Below, piece by piece: positions 34,590 to 43,800 of a DNA stretch of 64,000 nt; the first letter of the stretch is position 1; each line of letters opens with the position of its first letter. Origin of the DNA: Chitinophagales bacterium (GTDB taxonomy: Bacteria; Bacteroidota; Bacteroidia; Chitinophagales; Chitinophagaceae); NCBI GenBank assembly GCA_015655125.1, contig JAATFP010000106.1:62001-126000 (forward strand), read 5' to 3'. Made by a program: the position numbers and the translations under genes. The notes under the pieces were generated by a model. It was not told the DNA's origin and did not search any database. It saw only the letters and a list, made by a program, of their open reading frames with translations.

Positions 34590-34780
34590 TTAGAGATTAG
34601 TGGTTAGGAGAAGTTTAGATGGGTTAGCAGGTTTGGAATGTTTAGGCGCTTGCATTATAAAAAGCACAAAAACTTTTTGAATAGCCAAGATCAAAACCAA
34701 ATGTTCTTTTTTTTCTAAATAATGCATGCATCATAAAGGGGTACAACTACTAACCTCTAAACGCTACTCTCTAAACCTTG
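34590..34780. repeat. GTTTAGAGATTAG/CTAACCTCTAAAC inverted words
   Basis: GTTTAGAGATTAGTGGTTAG (about 34589-34608) faces ACTAACCTCTAAACGCTACT-type words at 34749-34768. The same word appears after the M28 gene (about 3370) and before the FNR-like gene (62725-62750). No coding potential in this 208-base gap. Confidence 0.5.
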
Positions 34781-34782
34781 CT

Positions 34783-35346
34783 TTACACTGCCATAATCTC
34801 TTTTTCTTTTGCCGCCAGGTGTTTTTCCACCAGGGCAATGAATTTGTCGGTCAGTGCCTGTGCCTCTACTTCCGCATCTTTGCATTCGTCTTCGCTCAGG
34901 CCGTCTTTCTGTAATTTCTTGATGCCTTCGATGGAGTCGCGACGGATGTTGCGGATAGAAACTTTGGCATTTTCACCTTCGCCGTTACATCTTTTCACGA
35001 GTTCTTTTCTACGCTCTTCTGTAAGCGGTGGTAAAAATAACCGGATAATGTTACCATCATTTTGTGGATTGATACCGATGTTGGCGGCAATAATGGCTCG
35101 CTCGATCACATGCAGCATATTTTTTTCCCATGGTTGAACAGAAATGGTACGTGCGTCCATCGTAGTGATGTTCGCTACCTGGCTGATGGGCGTAGGATTT
35201 CCATAATATTCAGCCAGGATGCCATCAAGCATTTGCGGCGTTGCTTTTCCGGCGCGGATCTTGGCCAGTTCAGCTTCCAGGTGATTGATTGCCTTGTCCA
35301 TCGATGTGGCCGTATCTTCTATTATCAGTTTTAATTCTTCTGTCAT
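34783..35346 (-). CDS. frr: Ribosome recycling factor
   Basis: Releases ribosomes from mRNA after termination, together with EF-G. The 187-residue length is typical. Blocks such as AINHLEAELAKIRAGKATPQ, LDGILAEYYGNPTPISQVAN, PWEKNMLHVIERAI, INPQNDGNIIRLFLPPLTEE and RRKELVK match RRF from end to end. A TACATTTG box at 35366-35373 lies 19 bases upstream. The pyrH gene that commonly precedes frr is not adjacent; a WecA-type gene precedes it on the same strand. Confidence 0.97.
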   Translation of the reverse strand: MTEELKLIIEDTATSMDKAINHLEAELAKIRAGKATPQMLDGILAEYYGNPTPISQVANITTMDARTISVQPWEKNMLHVIERAIIAANIGINPQNDGNIIRLFLPPLTEERRKELVKRCNGEGENAKVSIRNIRRDSIEGIKKLQKDGLSEDECKDAEVEAQALTDKFIALVEKHLAAKEKEIMAV

Positions 35347-35365
35347 GGTAAAAATTGCTTGGGTG

Positions 35366-35373
35366 CAAATGTA
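35366..35373 (-). promoter_or_regulatory. -7 box of frr
   Basis: TACATTTG on the minus strand, 19 bases before the frr start, matches TAnnTTTG. The upstream -33 element is not evident. Confidence 0.45.
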
Positions 35374-35525
35374 TAAAAAACGGATGACTTTTGTAAATGG
35401 TGGGAAATGGAATTAATAGTTAATAATGAATGACGAACAAAGTTCAAAATGTAAGTGCAAGCAAAATTGATTTCTCCTTACACAGAAGAAATTATTAAAT
35501 ATTCACATTCTTAATTAAATTGATT

Positions 35526-36653
35526 TTACTCTGCTTCAATCGTCTGCTCAGTAGCAAAGGCGATGATCTTGTGTGACTTGATGATTTCGTTTTCCGAAGT
35601 GGCATTGATGTAGCTGCGCCTTGATTTTTGCCTGAGGCGATAAACAAGGCCGGTAAGACTAAAAGAAACGACCAGCAAAGTGCCGATGATTACCGTAGTA
35701 TCAAGCTGCCGCATAAGAAATGCGATGGCGATAAATCCGATGGCCACTATGGCACATGAGAGCGTAATCTTGCGGTGGGAAAAGCCAAGGTCCAATAAAA
35801 AATGATGGATATGGTTCCTGTCGGGACTGAAAGGGGAGCGCCTGTCCAATATTCTTATTGCAAAGACACGTAGAGTATCGAAAAGAGGTATCAGCAATAC
35901 GGCAAAACCGATCGCCGGGGAGCAGCTAAGCGGAAAGGCACTTCCTGGTGTGCCGGCAACATTGATGAATTTGATCACGAGAATGGAATTGACCGTTCCC
36001 AGCAACAAAGACCCTGTATCGCCCATGAATATTTTCGCCGGTGAAAAATTGTAGATCAGGAAACTTCCAAGGCTTCCGGAAAGTGAAAATGCGAGTACTG
36101 CATAGGCCGTTTGCCCGATATAAAGAAAATAAGAACCAAAGGTGAGTGTAGTGATAAGACCGAGGGTACCCGCCAGTCCATCTACGCCGTCAATGAGGTT
36201 AAATGAATTTGTAATGACAATGATGGTAAAAAAAGACAGGATAATTCCTGCAAAATACGGGATCTCATGGATGCCTAAAAAACCATGCATGTTGTTGATA
36301 TGTATACCGCCGAACCGGATAAGGATGCCAGCGGCAATGAGCTGCCCGATAAATTTTTTACTGGCGGAAAGAATCATGATGTCATCTTTGATACCAAGAA
36401 AGAAAATTACGATGGCAGCTGCTACAAAGTATTGAAATTCAGGATTTAATCCAGCAGGGACGCCCATCAGTACAGCGATAATAAACCCCGCAAAAATGCC
36501 AAGCCCGCCAAGCGTAGGGACAACGTTTTTGTGTACCTTCCGTTCATCCGGTTCATCAAAAAGCTTTTTTGCTTTTGCCACCTGTATAATTACAGGAATG
36601 GAAAAAAAAGTGATGATGAACGAAAGAGCTGCGCTAAGTAAGATATTATCCAT
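35526..36653 (-). CDS. WecA/TagO-type undecaprenyl-phosphate sugar-1-phosphate transferase
   Basis: Polyprenyl-phosphate N-acetylhexosamine-1-phosphate transferase (glycosyltransferase family 4), 375 residues with about ten helices. Core motifs: LFDEPDERKVHKNVVPTLGG, FLGIKDDIM, NLIDGVDGLAG, FMGDTGSLLLG and RNHIHHFLLDLG. They hold the magnesium and the sugar nucleotide at the cytoplasmic face. The enzyme loads the first sugar onto undecaprenyl phosphate for O-antigen or related polymers. No polysaccharide cluster surrounds it, so it is probably a housekeeping copy. MraY is the sister alternative, but the HIHH motif favours WecA. Confidence 0.9.
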   Translation of the reverse strand: MDNILLSAALSFIITFFSIPVIIQVAKAKKLFDEPDERKVHKNVVPTLGGLGIFAGFIIAVLMGVPAGLNPEFQYFVAAAIVIFFLGIKDDIMILSASKKFIGQLIAAGILIRFGGIHINNMHGFLGIHEIPYFAGIILSFFTIIVITNSFNLIDGVDGLAGTLGLITTLTFGSYFLYIGQTAYAVLAFSLSGSLGSFLIYNFSPAKIFMGDTGSLLLGTVNSILVIKFINVAGTPGSAFPLSCSPAIGFAVLLIPLFDTLRVFAIRILDRRSPFSPDRNHIHHFLLDLGFSHRKITLSCAIVAIGFIAIAFLMRQLDTTVIIGTLLVVSFSLTGLVYRLRQKSRRSYINATSENEIIKSHKIIAFATEQTIEAE

Positions 36654-37023
36654 GCAAAAGGTTTATTTACCCCAGGTGTTACACAAAAGTATTGAATATG
36701 TTCTGTAGAAATACATTTTTTTAACAAAAGATATTAACTACACGTATTGGTACCCAAGATTGTATATCACAATGTTGTTTTTAATTTAACGGCTATTTTC
36801 TGAACTTATTATTAAGCATTCTAATTTCAATCATTTTTCTTTTGTGGCTCAATCGTTTTCAAGTAGGTTTGCAAGGTAAAGCAAGGTTTAAAAAATTTAA
36901 AAGGTCGGGAAGTTTAAGAGGTAGTGATCATGCCAATAATCTGATCATTTTCATCTTAAATGCCGAAATAGCCGTTTAAACCTGTTGAACCTTTCAAACT
37001 TTTTGAACCTTTAAACTTGAAAT
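36654..37023 (+). other. 370-base intergenic region with promoter and structured leader
   Basis: No gene is seen here. A textbook promoter (36841-36871) points to the transketolase gene. Downstream of it lies an imperfect inverted repeat of TTTAAA/AAGGTTCAAA words (about 36873-37019): AGGTTTAAAAAATTTAAAAG on the left, with TTGAACCTTTCAAACTTTTT on the right. The resulting leader would be about 145 bases and strongly foldable. Confidence 0.6.
36841..36871 (+). promoter_or_regulatory. Promoter of the transketolase gene
   Basis: TTTG at 36841-36844, a 19-base spacer and TAGGTTTG at 36864-36871 match the Bacteroidota consensus. Start of transcription would be near 36877, leaving a leader of roughly 145 bases. 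Confidence 0.6.
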
Positions 37024-37857
37024 ATGAGCACACTCACAGAAACTGCGTCACAAATAAGACGAGATATCGTAAGAATGGTACACGGTGTACAAAGTGGCCA
37101 CCCGGGTGGATCCCTGGGTTGTACTGAGTTTTTTACCGCACTTTATTTTGAAGTGATGAAGCATAATCCTGATTTCAAAATGGATGGCATCGGTGAAGAT
37201 GTTTTCTTTTTAAGCAATGGTCATATTTCTCCCGTATTTTACAGTTCCCTGGCGAGGAGTGGTTATTTCCCCGTTTCAGAACTGGCAACTTTCCGTAAGA
37301 TCAACAGCCGGTTACAGGGACATCCTACCACGCACGAGCATTTACCGGGGATAAGAGTGGCTAGCGGATCTCTTGGTCAGGGCATGAGCGTAGCCATTGG
37401 CGCAGCTCTGGCAAAAAAACTGAATAAAGACAATTCTACCGTTTACTCGCTTCACGGTGACGGTGAACTCGACGAGGGCCAGAACTGGGAGGCCATCATG
37501 TTTGCAGGAGCGAAGGGTGTAGACAACCTCATTTCTACAGTTGACTGGAACGGGCAGCAGATTGACGGCCCTACAAAAAAAGTAATGGATCTTAAGAACC
37601 TGCACGCAAAATTCGAAGCATTTGGTTGGGAAGTAACGGAAATGGAAGGTAATGACATGGATGCGGTTGTGGCAGGATTGAACAAAGCAAAATCTTTATC
37701 AGGTAACGGCAAACCGGTGGCGATATTAATGAGGACCGTTATGGGTAAAGGAGTCGATTTTATGGAAGGCTCACACGAATGGCACGGCATTGCACCAAAC
37801 GACGAACAGCTGAAAGCAGCGCTGGCACAATTGCCGGAAACGTTGGGGGATTACTAG
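37024..37857 (+). CDS. Transketolase, N-terminal subunit
   Basis: N-terminal half of a split transketolase (277 residues), carrying the thiamine diphosphate-binding part. HPGGSLGCTEFFTALY, GSLGQGMSVAIGAALA and the cofactor motif HGDGELDEGQNWEAI are visible, then VDWNGQQIDGP. The C-terminal half, which completes the active site, is normally encoded directly downstream; here the next gene is a LolE-like permease on the opposite strand. The partner must lie elsewhere or be missing. The enzyme moves two-carbon units in the pentose phosphate pathway. Transcription ends at a strong hairpin. Confidence 0.92.
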   Translation: MSTLTETASQIRRDIVRMVHGVQSGHPGGSLGCTEFFTALYFEVMKHNPDFKMDGIGEDVFFLSNGHISPVFYSSLARSGYFPVSELATFRKINSRLQGHPTTHEHLPGIRVASGSLGQGMSVAIGAALAKKLNKDNSTVYSLHGDGELDEGQNWEAIMFAGAKGVDNLISTVDWNGQQIDGPTKKVMDLKNLHAKFEAFGWEVTEMEGNDMDAVVAGLNKAKSLSGNGKPVAILMRTVMGKGVDFMEGSHEWHGIAPNDEQLKAALAQLPETLGDY

Positions 37858-38028
37858 TGAATGGTCAATAGTGAAACCTTCGAAGAGTTTACCCGAGCTT
37901 CAAACGTTTTAAAATATTAAAAGAAAAGGGATGAATTATTTTCATCTCTTTTCTTTTAATATCTGTATAATTGATATACAATGAAATTTTTTAAGATTTG
38001 ACCATTGACTATTCACCATTCACTACTT
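37856..38028. repeat. Inverted GTGAATGGTCAATAG words around a hairpin
   Basis: GTGAATGGTCAATAGTGAAA (from 37857) and TGACCATTGACTATTCACC (38000-38018) lie in opposite orientation around the transketolase terminator. The left word starts at the stop codon of transketolase; the right word ends just before the stop codon of the permease gene. Confidence 0.6.
37916..37960 (+). terminator. Hairpin terminator after transketolase
   Basis: ATTAAAAGAAAAGGGATGAA (37916-37935) pairs with TTCATCTCTTTTCTTTTAAT (37941-37960) with a single mismatch. The T-rich right arm can act as the U-tract for the plus strand; the A-rich left arm does so for the convergent gene. Confidence 0.6.
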
Positions 38029-39303
38029 CAGTTCTATCGGTTGCCGCGAAGCTTTGAATGATGGGAACCATGAAGCAATGAATGCGATGACAATAGCCGT
38101 TGCGCTAACGAGTACAAAGTCGGTGGCGATCAGTTTTACAGGAAAATAATCTATCAAAAATGAGCCACCTTGTAGTTTGATAAACTTATATTTTAACTGC
38201 AACAAACAAATGGCGGTTGCCAATAGAATTCCTGAGGCGGTTCCGATGGAGCCGAGTAAAAGGCCTTCGCTTAAAAATATCTTCTGGATGCTCCAGCGCG
38301 TGCTGCCCATACTTTGCATGATGCTGATGTCTTTTTGTTTTTCCAGCACGAGCATAGTAAGCGCGCTTACCATGTTAAAAGCAGCGATGATAAGGATAAG
38401 CGTAAGCACGGCATAAATGGCCCATTTTTCCAGGCGCATCGTGGTATACAGATTGGTGTTTTGCTGGTAACGGGTTTGCACCTTGAATTTATCGCCCAAT
38501 ATCTTTTGAAGGCTCTCACTTACTTTTGCGATGTCTGCCCCGCCTTTTAATTTAATTTCTGCAGCAGAAAATTCATTCCCGGCAAAACCCATCTGCTGTT
38601 TTATAAAACCTATATTGGTGATGGCGTAATTGTTATCAAAATCCTGCTGTATGCTGAAAATGCCGCTCGTTGTGACATTTCCTTCACTCAACGACTGCAA
38701 CGGATCGGAGCTGCCGCTGTTTTTCTTGGGTAAGGTTACCGTAAGCTGGTCCTTATTAAAAGCAGGATTCATGTTGATGCCGATTGCGCCCTGGATACCA
38801 TAACCGGCAATGATCTGCGGGTCATCAATTGTTCCCGGATCGAATTTTCCATTGCTCACCTTTGCGGGAACACCGCTTACTTTTGAAAAATTTTCATCCA
38901 CTCCTTTCATAGTCAGCGCCGTTTGCGCATCGTTTGCCTGGTTGTAAAGGATGGCCTTGTCTTCTGCAATCATCGATACGGCAAATATGGATGGCTGATT
39001 CCTTATTTCCTGCAACCCGGAGGGATCCAGTATAAAGGTTTTCCCTTTTGCGGGTACAATTTTAAGATCTGTGTAAAAAGAAGAGTAGAGTGATTTAACC
39101 AAATCTTCGAAGCCGTTAAAAACGCTTAACACAAGTATCTGGCAGCAGGTTGCCAAGGCTATCACGCAAGTGGTCACCCATGCGATGATATTGATCGCAT
39201 TCGCTGATTTTTTTGCTTTGAAGTATCGCCAGGCGAATAAAAAATGCAATAGCGCAGGTTTAAAGTTTATAATTCCACCCTTGCAAGGAAGGATCAGAAG
39301 CAT
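38023..39303 (-). CDS. LolE/FtsX-type ABC permease
   Basis: Inner-membrane permease of the LolC/LolE (MacB-like) family, 426 residues: one helix near the N-terminus (NIIAWVTTCVIALATCCQIL), a large periplasmic domain (about residues 60-285), then three C-terminal helices starting AIYAVLTLILIIAAFNMVSALTMLV. The EKQKDISIMQSMGSTRWSIQ stretch is the coupling region of the family. Lipoprotein release to the outer membrane is the likely role; the ATPase partner is not in the window. The start at 39303 is uncertain. The rbfA gene ends 18 bases upstream on the same strand. Confidence 0.88.
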   Translation of the reverse strand: MLLILPCKGGIINFKPALLHFLFAWRYFKAKKSANAINIIAWVTTCVIALATCCQILVLSVFNGFEDLVKSLYSSFYTDLKIVPAKGKTFILDPSGLQEIRNQPSIFAVSMIAEDKAILYNQANDAQTALTMKGVDENFSKVSGVPAKVSNGKFDPGTIDDPQIIAGYGIQGAIGINMNPAFNKDQLTVTLPKKNSGSSDPLQSLSEGNVTTSGIFSIQQDFDNNYAITNIGFIKQQMGFAGNEFSAAEIKLKGGADIAKVSESLQKILGDKFKVQTRYQQNTNLYTTMRLEKWAIYAVLTLILIIAAFNMVSALTMLVLEKQKDISIMQSMGSTRWSIQKIFLSEGLLLGSIGTASGILLATAICLLQLKYKFIKLQGGSFLIDYFPVKLIATDFVLVSATAIVIAFIASWFPSFKASRQPIELK

Positions 39304-39321
39304 TATTTCCCTCGACGGTTG

Positions 39322-39690
39322 TCAACTCTGCTTTCCCTCGTCCTTCTTAATATCCTTGAATAACTGCTCTATCTTATCAACATAATCCAATGTGTCATCG
39401 ATGTAAAAACTGAGTTTAGGCATGCTGCGCAATTGGTTCTTTACACGAACCGCAAGTTCTCGTTTGATTTCCCAGGCGCGCTCTTCGATGGCTTTAAGCG
39501 TGTTGACTGAGTCCTTCACCTTAAAAAAACTGAGGTATACCCGCGCGTCGAAAAGGTCCGGCGTGATCTTCACCGATGCGATGGAGATCATACCGCCATC
39601 CATCATCGATAATCCCAGGCGCTGAAATATTTCATTCAGATCTTTTTCCAATACTGCTGCCACCTGCTTTTGCCTTTTGCCTTCTAACAT
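39322..39690 (-). CDS. rbfA: Ribosome-binding factor A
   Basis: KH-like fold protein (122 residues) that helps mature the 30S subunit. The family outline is seen: KRQKQVAAVLEKDLNEIFQR, GMISIASVKITPDLFDARVYLS and SMPKLSFYIDDTLDYVDKIEQL. It precedes a LolE-like gene by 18 bases, a pair commonly seen in this phylum as far as I recall. A TAATTTTG box is at 39707-39714, 16 bases before the start. Confidence 0.93.
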   Translation of the reverse strand: MLEGKRQKQVAAVLEKDLNEIFQRLGLSMMDGGMISIASVKITPDLFDARVYLSFFKVKDSVNTLKAIEERAWEIKRELAVRVKNQLRSMPKLSFYIDDTLDYVDKIEQLFKDIKKDEGKQS

Positions 39691-39706
39691 AATTTGTTGT
39701 TTGCCG

Positions 39707-39714
39707 CAAAATTA
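39707..39714 (-). promoter_or_regulatory. -7 box of rbfA
   Basis: TAATTTTG on the minus strand, 16 bases before the rbfA ATG, matches TAnnTTTG. The -33 region is occupied by the TATGATCTATGAT repeat and shows no clear TTG. Confidence 0.4.
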
Positions 39715-39721
39715 GCTTAAA

Positions 39722-39833
39722 TCTATGATCTATGATGTATGATCTATGATGGCCTCAAATTTTCAGAGACTTTAAAATTTGCAAGCATTGCAAATTTTGA
39801 GGAAATCATAGATCACAGATCATACATCATATA
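39722..39833. repeat. TATGATCTATGAT palindrome
   Basis: CTATGATGTATGATCTATGAT words (39733-39751) pair with ATCATAGATCACAGATCATA-type words (39805-39825). Inside, CTCAAATTTT and AAAATTTG..CAAATTTTGAG form a second stem. It shares the words of 23456-23556. Confidence 0.65.
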
Positions 39834-39835
39834 TT

Positions 39836-39863
39836 AAAAAAGGAGAATGCTTTCACATTCTCC
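39836..39863 (-). terminator. Terminator of the ileS/dksA-like operon
   Basis: On the minus strand GGAGAATG, a 6-base loop, CATTCTCC and then six T residues: a clean Rho-independent terminator 22 bases after the stop codon at 39886. Confidence 0.85.
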
Positions 39864-39885
39864 CGACTTCTCAATTTCTAATTTT

Positions 39886-40842
39886 TTATTTCGCGATTCC
39901 CATCTTTGCTTCAATGCTCAATGTAGCATGTGGAACTGCGCGTAATCTTGCTTTGTCAATCAGTTTGCCGGTAACGCGACAGATACCGTATGTTTTGTTT
40001 TCAATACGCATCAATGCTTTTTCCAGGTGATCAATGAAAGTGATCTGGCGGCTGGCCATCTGGCTCAATTGCTCTCTTTCCATGCTGAGGCTTCCGTCTT
40101 CCATGGTCATATAACGATTGTCGCTTTCATCGCCGCCCATTTCGTCCTTGCGGGTGATCAACCCCTGTAAATAAGCAAGTTCTTTCTTTGCGGCACCCAG
40201 CTTGCGTTGGATAAGTTCGCGAAACTCCTGCAAATCAGCATCGCTGTATCTTACAATCGGCGCTCCCGGATCATTTTTCACTTCATCCAAAACAGATTTT
40301 GTGAAATCAGGAGAATATTTACGGGAAGTCTTTGTATTTATCTTTGGAATCACTACTGGTTTAGGAGGAGCGACCTTTATATCTTTTGGATTTTTAGCAA
40401 TAGCTTTTGCAGATACAGCAGCTTTTTCAGGTGCCTTGGCTGCTTTTGCCGGAACTTTTTCTGGTGTTTTTGGAGTCGTTTTTTTCAAATCTGGTTTGTT
40501 TGGTGCTTTTTGTACAATAACTGGCTTTTTGGCCGAAGCCTTTACGGCAGGTTTAGCAACTTTTGCCACTGGTTTGGCAACTATTTTTTTAGGGGCAACT
40601 TTAGCAACGGGCTTTACCACCTTTTTAGGGGCTGGTTTTGCTGCTTTTTTTGGAGCAGGCTTTGCAACGGGCTTTACCGCTTTTTTAGGGGCAGCTTTCA
40701 CAGCAGGCTTAACGGCCTTCTTATTGGCCGGTTTAACTGCTTTTTTTGCCGGTGACGCTGCTTTTTTTACCGGTTTTGCCACAACTTTTTTCGGAGCTGG
40801 CTTTTTTGCCGCTGCTTTTGCTGCTGGTTTTTTAGTTGCCAT
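39886..40842 (-). CDS. DksA/TraR-like protein with a histone-H1-like N-terminal tail
   Basis: A 318-residue protein in two parts. Residues 1-190 are a Lys/Ala/Pro-rich low-complexity tail (repeats of KPAAKAAAKKPAPKK and AKPVAKPAPKKA type), like histone H1 or bacterial HC1-type proteins, and expected to bind DNA or RNA electrostatically. Residues 195-318 are a DksA/TraR coiled coil and the closing TYGICRVTGKLIDKARLRA. Only one cysteine (Cys288) remains, so a classical four-Cys zinc finger cannot form. The gene follows ileS by three bases and is presumably co-transcribed. A role in transcription or nucleoid organisation is inferred. Confidence 0.85.
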   Translation of the reverse strand: MATKKPAAKAAAKKPAPKKVVAKPVKKAASPAKKAVKPANKKAVKPAVKAAPKKAVKPVAKPAPKKAAKPAPKKVVKPVAKVAPKKIVAKPVAKVAKPAVKASAKKPVIVQKAPNKPDLKKTTPKTPEKVPAKAAKAPEKAAVSAKAIAKNPKDIKVAPPKPVVIPKINTKTSRKYSPDFTKSVLDEVKNDPGAPIVRYSDADLQEFRELIQRKLGAAKKELAYLQGLITRKDEMGGDESDNRYMTMEDGSLSMEREQLSQMASRQITFIDHLEKALMRIENKTYGICRVTGKLIDKARLRAVPHATLSIEAKMGIAK

Positions 40843-40845
40843 ATA

Positions 40846-43800
40846 CTACTCGCTTTTTTTTATCACATTCAGTATTAAGGGAATATCGTTTACTTCAATT
40901 TGAATGCCAGTTGCCAGATTGGGTATAAATTCAAGTGTATCCGCTAAAATTTCGCGGCAAATATAATCTTTAAATTGAATTAATGACGGTTGCAGCTCAG
41001 CATTTTCGTTTATGGTAACGTTTACCCGATCGGTAAGTTCAAAACCGTTGTCTTTGCGGATATTCTGGATCCTGTTTACCAGTTCGCGGGCATTGCCTTC
41101 ATTGTGTAATTCAGGTGTAAGCGTAATATCCAGTGCTACGGTCAGAGATCCTTTCCCAGCTATTTCAAAGCCCGGAATCTCATCGGTGACAACCTCCAGG
41201 TCTTCAGAACTTATCAATATCGGCTCTTCGCCATTCACAACTCCCTCTTTATTAAGTACATAGTCGCCCTTCTGTACTTCCTCTATCAGGGTATTATCAA
41301 ATTTTTCTATTTCTCCTGCGGCCCATTTCATTTTCGCGCCAAGTTTTTTTCCGAGGGTTTTGAAATTGGCCTTGGCTTTTTTACGGATGAAGTCATTATC
41401 GGCAGATAAAATATCTACTTCCTTGATATTCGTTTCCGCCTTGATGATGTCTTCCACCAGACGTATATTGTCCGCCATGTCGGCATCGAGGGCCGGTATG
41501 AATACTTTCTGCAACGGTTGCCGAACCTTGATATTCACCTTTTTACGCAAAGAAAGGATAAGCGACGAGGCATCTTGCGCCAGTTGCATTCTTTTTTCAA
41601 GTCCGGTATTAATAAATGCCTCGTCAGCTTTTGGAAAATAGCTATGGTGAACCGAAGCCACGTCAAAACGATGGGTTACTTCATTGAGGTTATTATATAG
41701 CCAGTCCGCAAAGAAAGGCGCCACGGGCGCAATAAGGCGGCTGATCGTTTCGAGGCATTCATATAATGTCTGATATGCAGATATTTTATCATGCTCATAT
41801 TCGCCTTTCCAGAACCGGCGACGGCAAAGCCGCACGTACCAGTTGCTGAGATGGGTATCTACGAATTCTTCAATGGCGCGACCGGCCTGCGTAGGTTCAT
41901 AAGCGTCAAAATTTTCCTGAACGCTCTTGATAAGCGTGTTTAAAGACGACAGGATCCATTGATCTATTTCCGGCCGCTCGCCCGGCGGGATATAGCCTTC
42001 GGCAAACGTGAATTTGTCAACGTTTGCGTACAAAGCAAAAAATTGATAGGTATTATATAATGTACCAAAAAATTTGCGCTGCACTTCCCTGATACCTTCT
42101 TCATCAAATTTCAGACTGTCCCAGGGGGATGCGTTGGTAATGAGGTACCAGCGGGTGGCGTCGGCACCGTAACTATTGATCGTTGCAAACGGATCGACCA
42201 CGTTGCCGAGACGCTTGCTCATCTTGTTGCCGCTTTTGTCGAGCACGAGACCGTTGCTTACCACATTTTTGTAGGCAACGCTGTCAAACAGCAATACGGC
42301 CAGTGCATGTAAGGTGTAAAACCAGCCACGGGTTTGATCCACGCCTTCGGCGATAAAATCTGCCGGGAAATTTTGCTTGAATGTTTCTTTATTTTCAAAT
42401 GGAAAGTGCCATTGTGCATACGGCATCGCCCCGCTGTCGAACCAAACGTCCACGAGGTCCGGCACGCGTTTCATCGGTGCGCCGCCATTGCTTACCAAAG
42501 TAATGTCATCTACATAAGGTTTGTGAAGATCCAGGATTCCTTCATGCAGATAATGTGTGTTGGTATTGCCGCCGAGTACTTCGGCAGCTTTCCTTATTTC
42601 GGCATTTAATTCTTCAATAGAACCGATGCATTTTTGTTCGCCGCCTTCTTTTTCATCGATGAATTTTCCATCGGCACCTACACTTTTCCAGATCGGCAAA
42701 GGGGTTCCCCAGAAACGGCTGCGGCTCAGGTTCCAGTCCACCATATTTTCCAGCCAGTTTCCGAAGCGGCCCGTGCCGGTGGAGGCAGGTTTCCAGTTGA
42801 TGGTCTTGTTCAGTTCTACCATGCGATCTTTTACCGCGGTTGTTTTAATGAACCACGCATCCAGCGGATAATAAATGATCGGCTTATCGGTGCGCCAGCA
42901 ATGCGGATAATTGTGTTCGTATTTTTCTACTTTGAAAGCCCGGTTGTCCGTTTTCAGTTTTATGCTGATGTCCACATTCACATCTTTGTAATCGGCGGCG
43001 TCTTTATAATCTTTTACAAAACGGCCACTGAATTCGCCCACACCGTCTACAAACTTTCCTTCTTTATCCACCAGCGTTAAAATGCCAAGATTGTTTTTCT
43101 TACCAACCTTGTAATCGTCTGCACCAAAAGCCGGCGCAGTATGTACGATTCCGGTACCGTCTTCGGTGGTTACAAAATCGCCCGCGATCACTTTGAATGG
43201 TTCCGCATCTGGTGTTATTTCCTGGATGCGTTCCAATGTATTTGCATCGGAAGGCATCAACTGATAATAAGTGGCGCCTTCAATATCCTTTCCTTTAAAT
43301 CCGGTTATGATCTTCCATGGAACAGCTTTATCGCCTTCCTTGTAAGAAGCGAAATCTCCGTTCTCATTTTCCGATTTGAAATATTTGGAAACGAGATTTT
43401 TTGCGAGTACCAGATTGTTCGGCAAATAAGTATAAGGATTAAACGTTTTTACCAACACGTAATCGATGTTCGGGCCAACCGTCAAACCAAGATTGGAAGG
43501 CAAGGTCCATGGCGTGGTGGTCCAGGCCATAAAAAACAGCTCCTCGTTGTTTACTGCATCAAATAAGAATTTCGTTTTATCGCTGTGAACGGCTTTGAAC
43601 ATTGCCACCGCGCTCGTATCCTTTACATCTTTATAAGTGCCTGGCTGGTTCAGTTCATGCGAACTCAATCCCGTTCCCGCCGCAGGCGAGTAGGGCTGGA
43701 TGCTTACGCTTTCATACAGATATCCTTTCTTGTATAATTCGCTGAGGCACCACCAGAGCGTTTCTATGTAATTGTTTTCAAAAGTTACATACGGATGTTC

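Noticed and set aside
40202-40903. 233-codon plus-strand frame opposite the DksA-like gene
   Set aside because: It is the antisense shadow of the Lys/Ala/Pro-rich tail, giving an artificial Gly/Phe/Ala-rich protein. No start context and no homology by eye.
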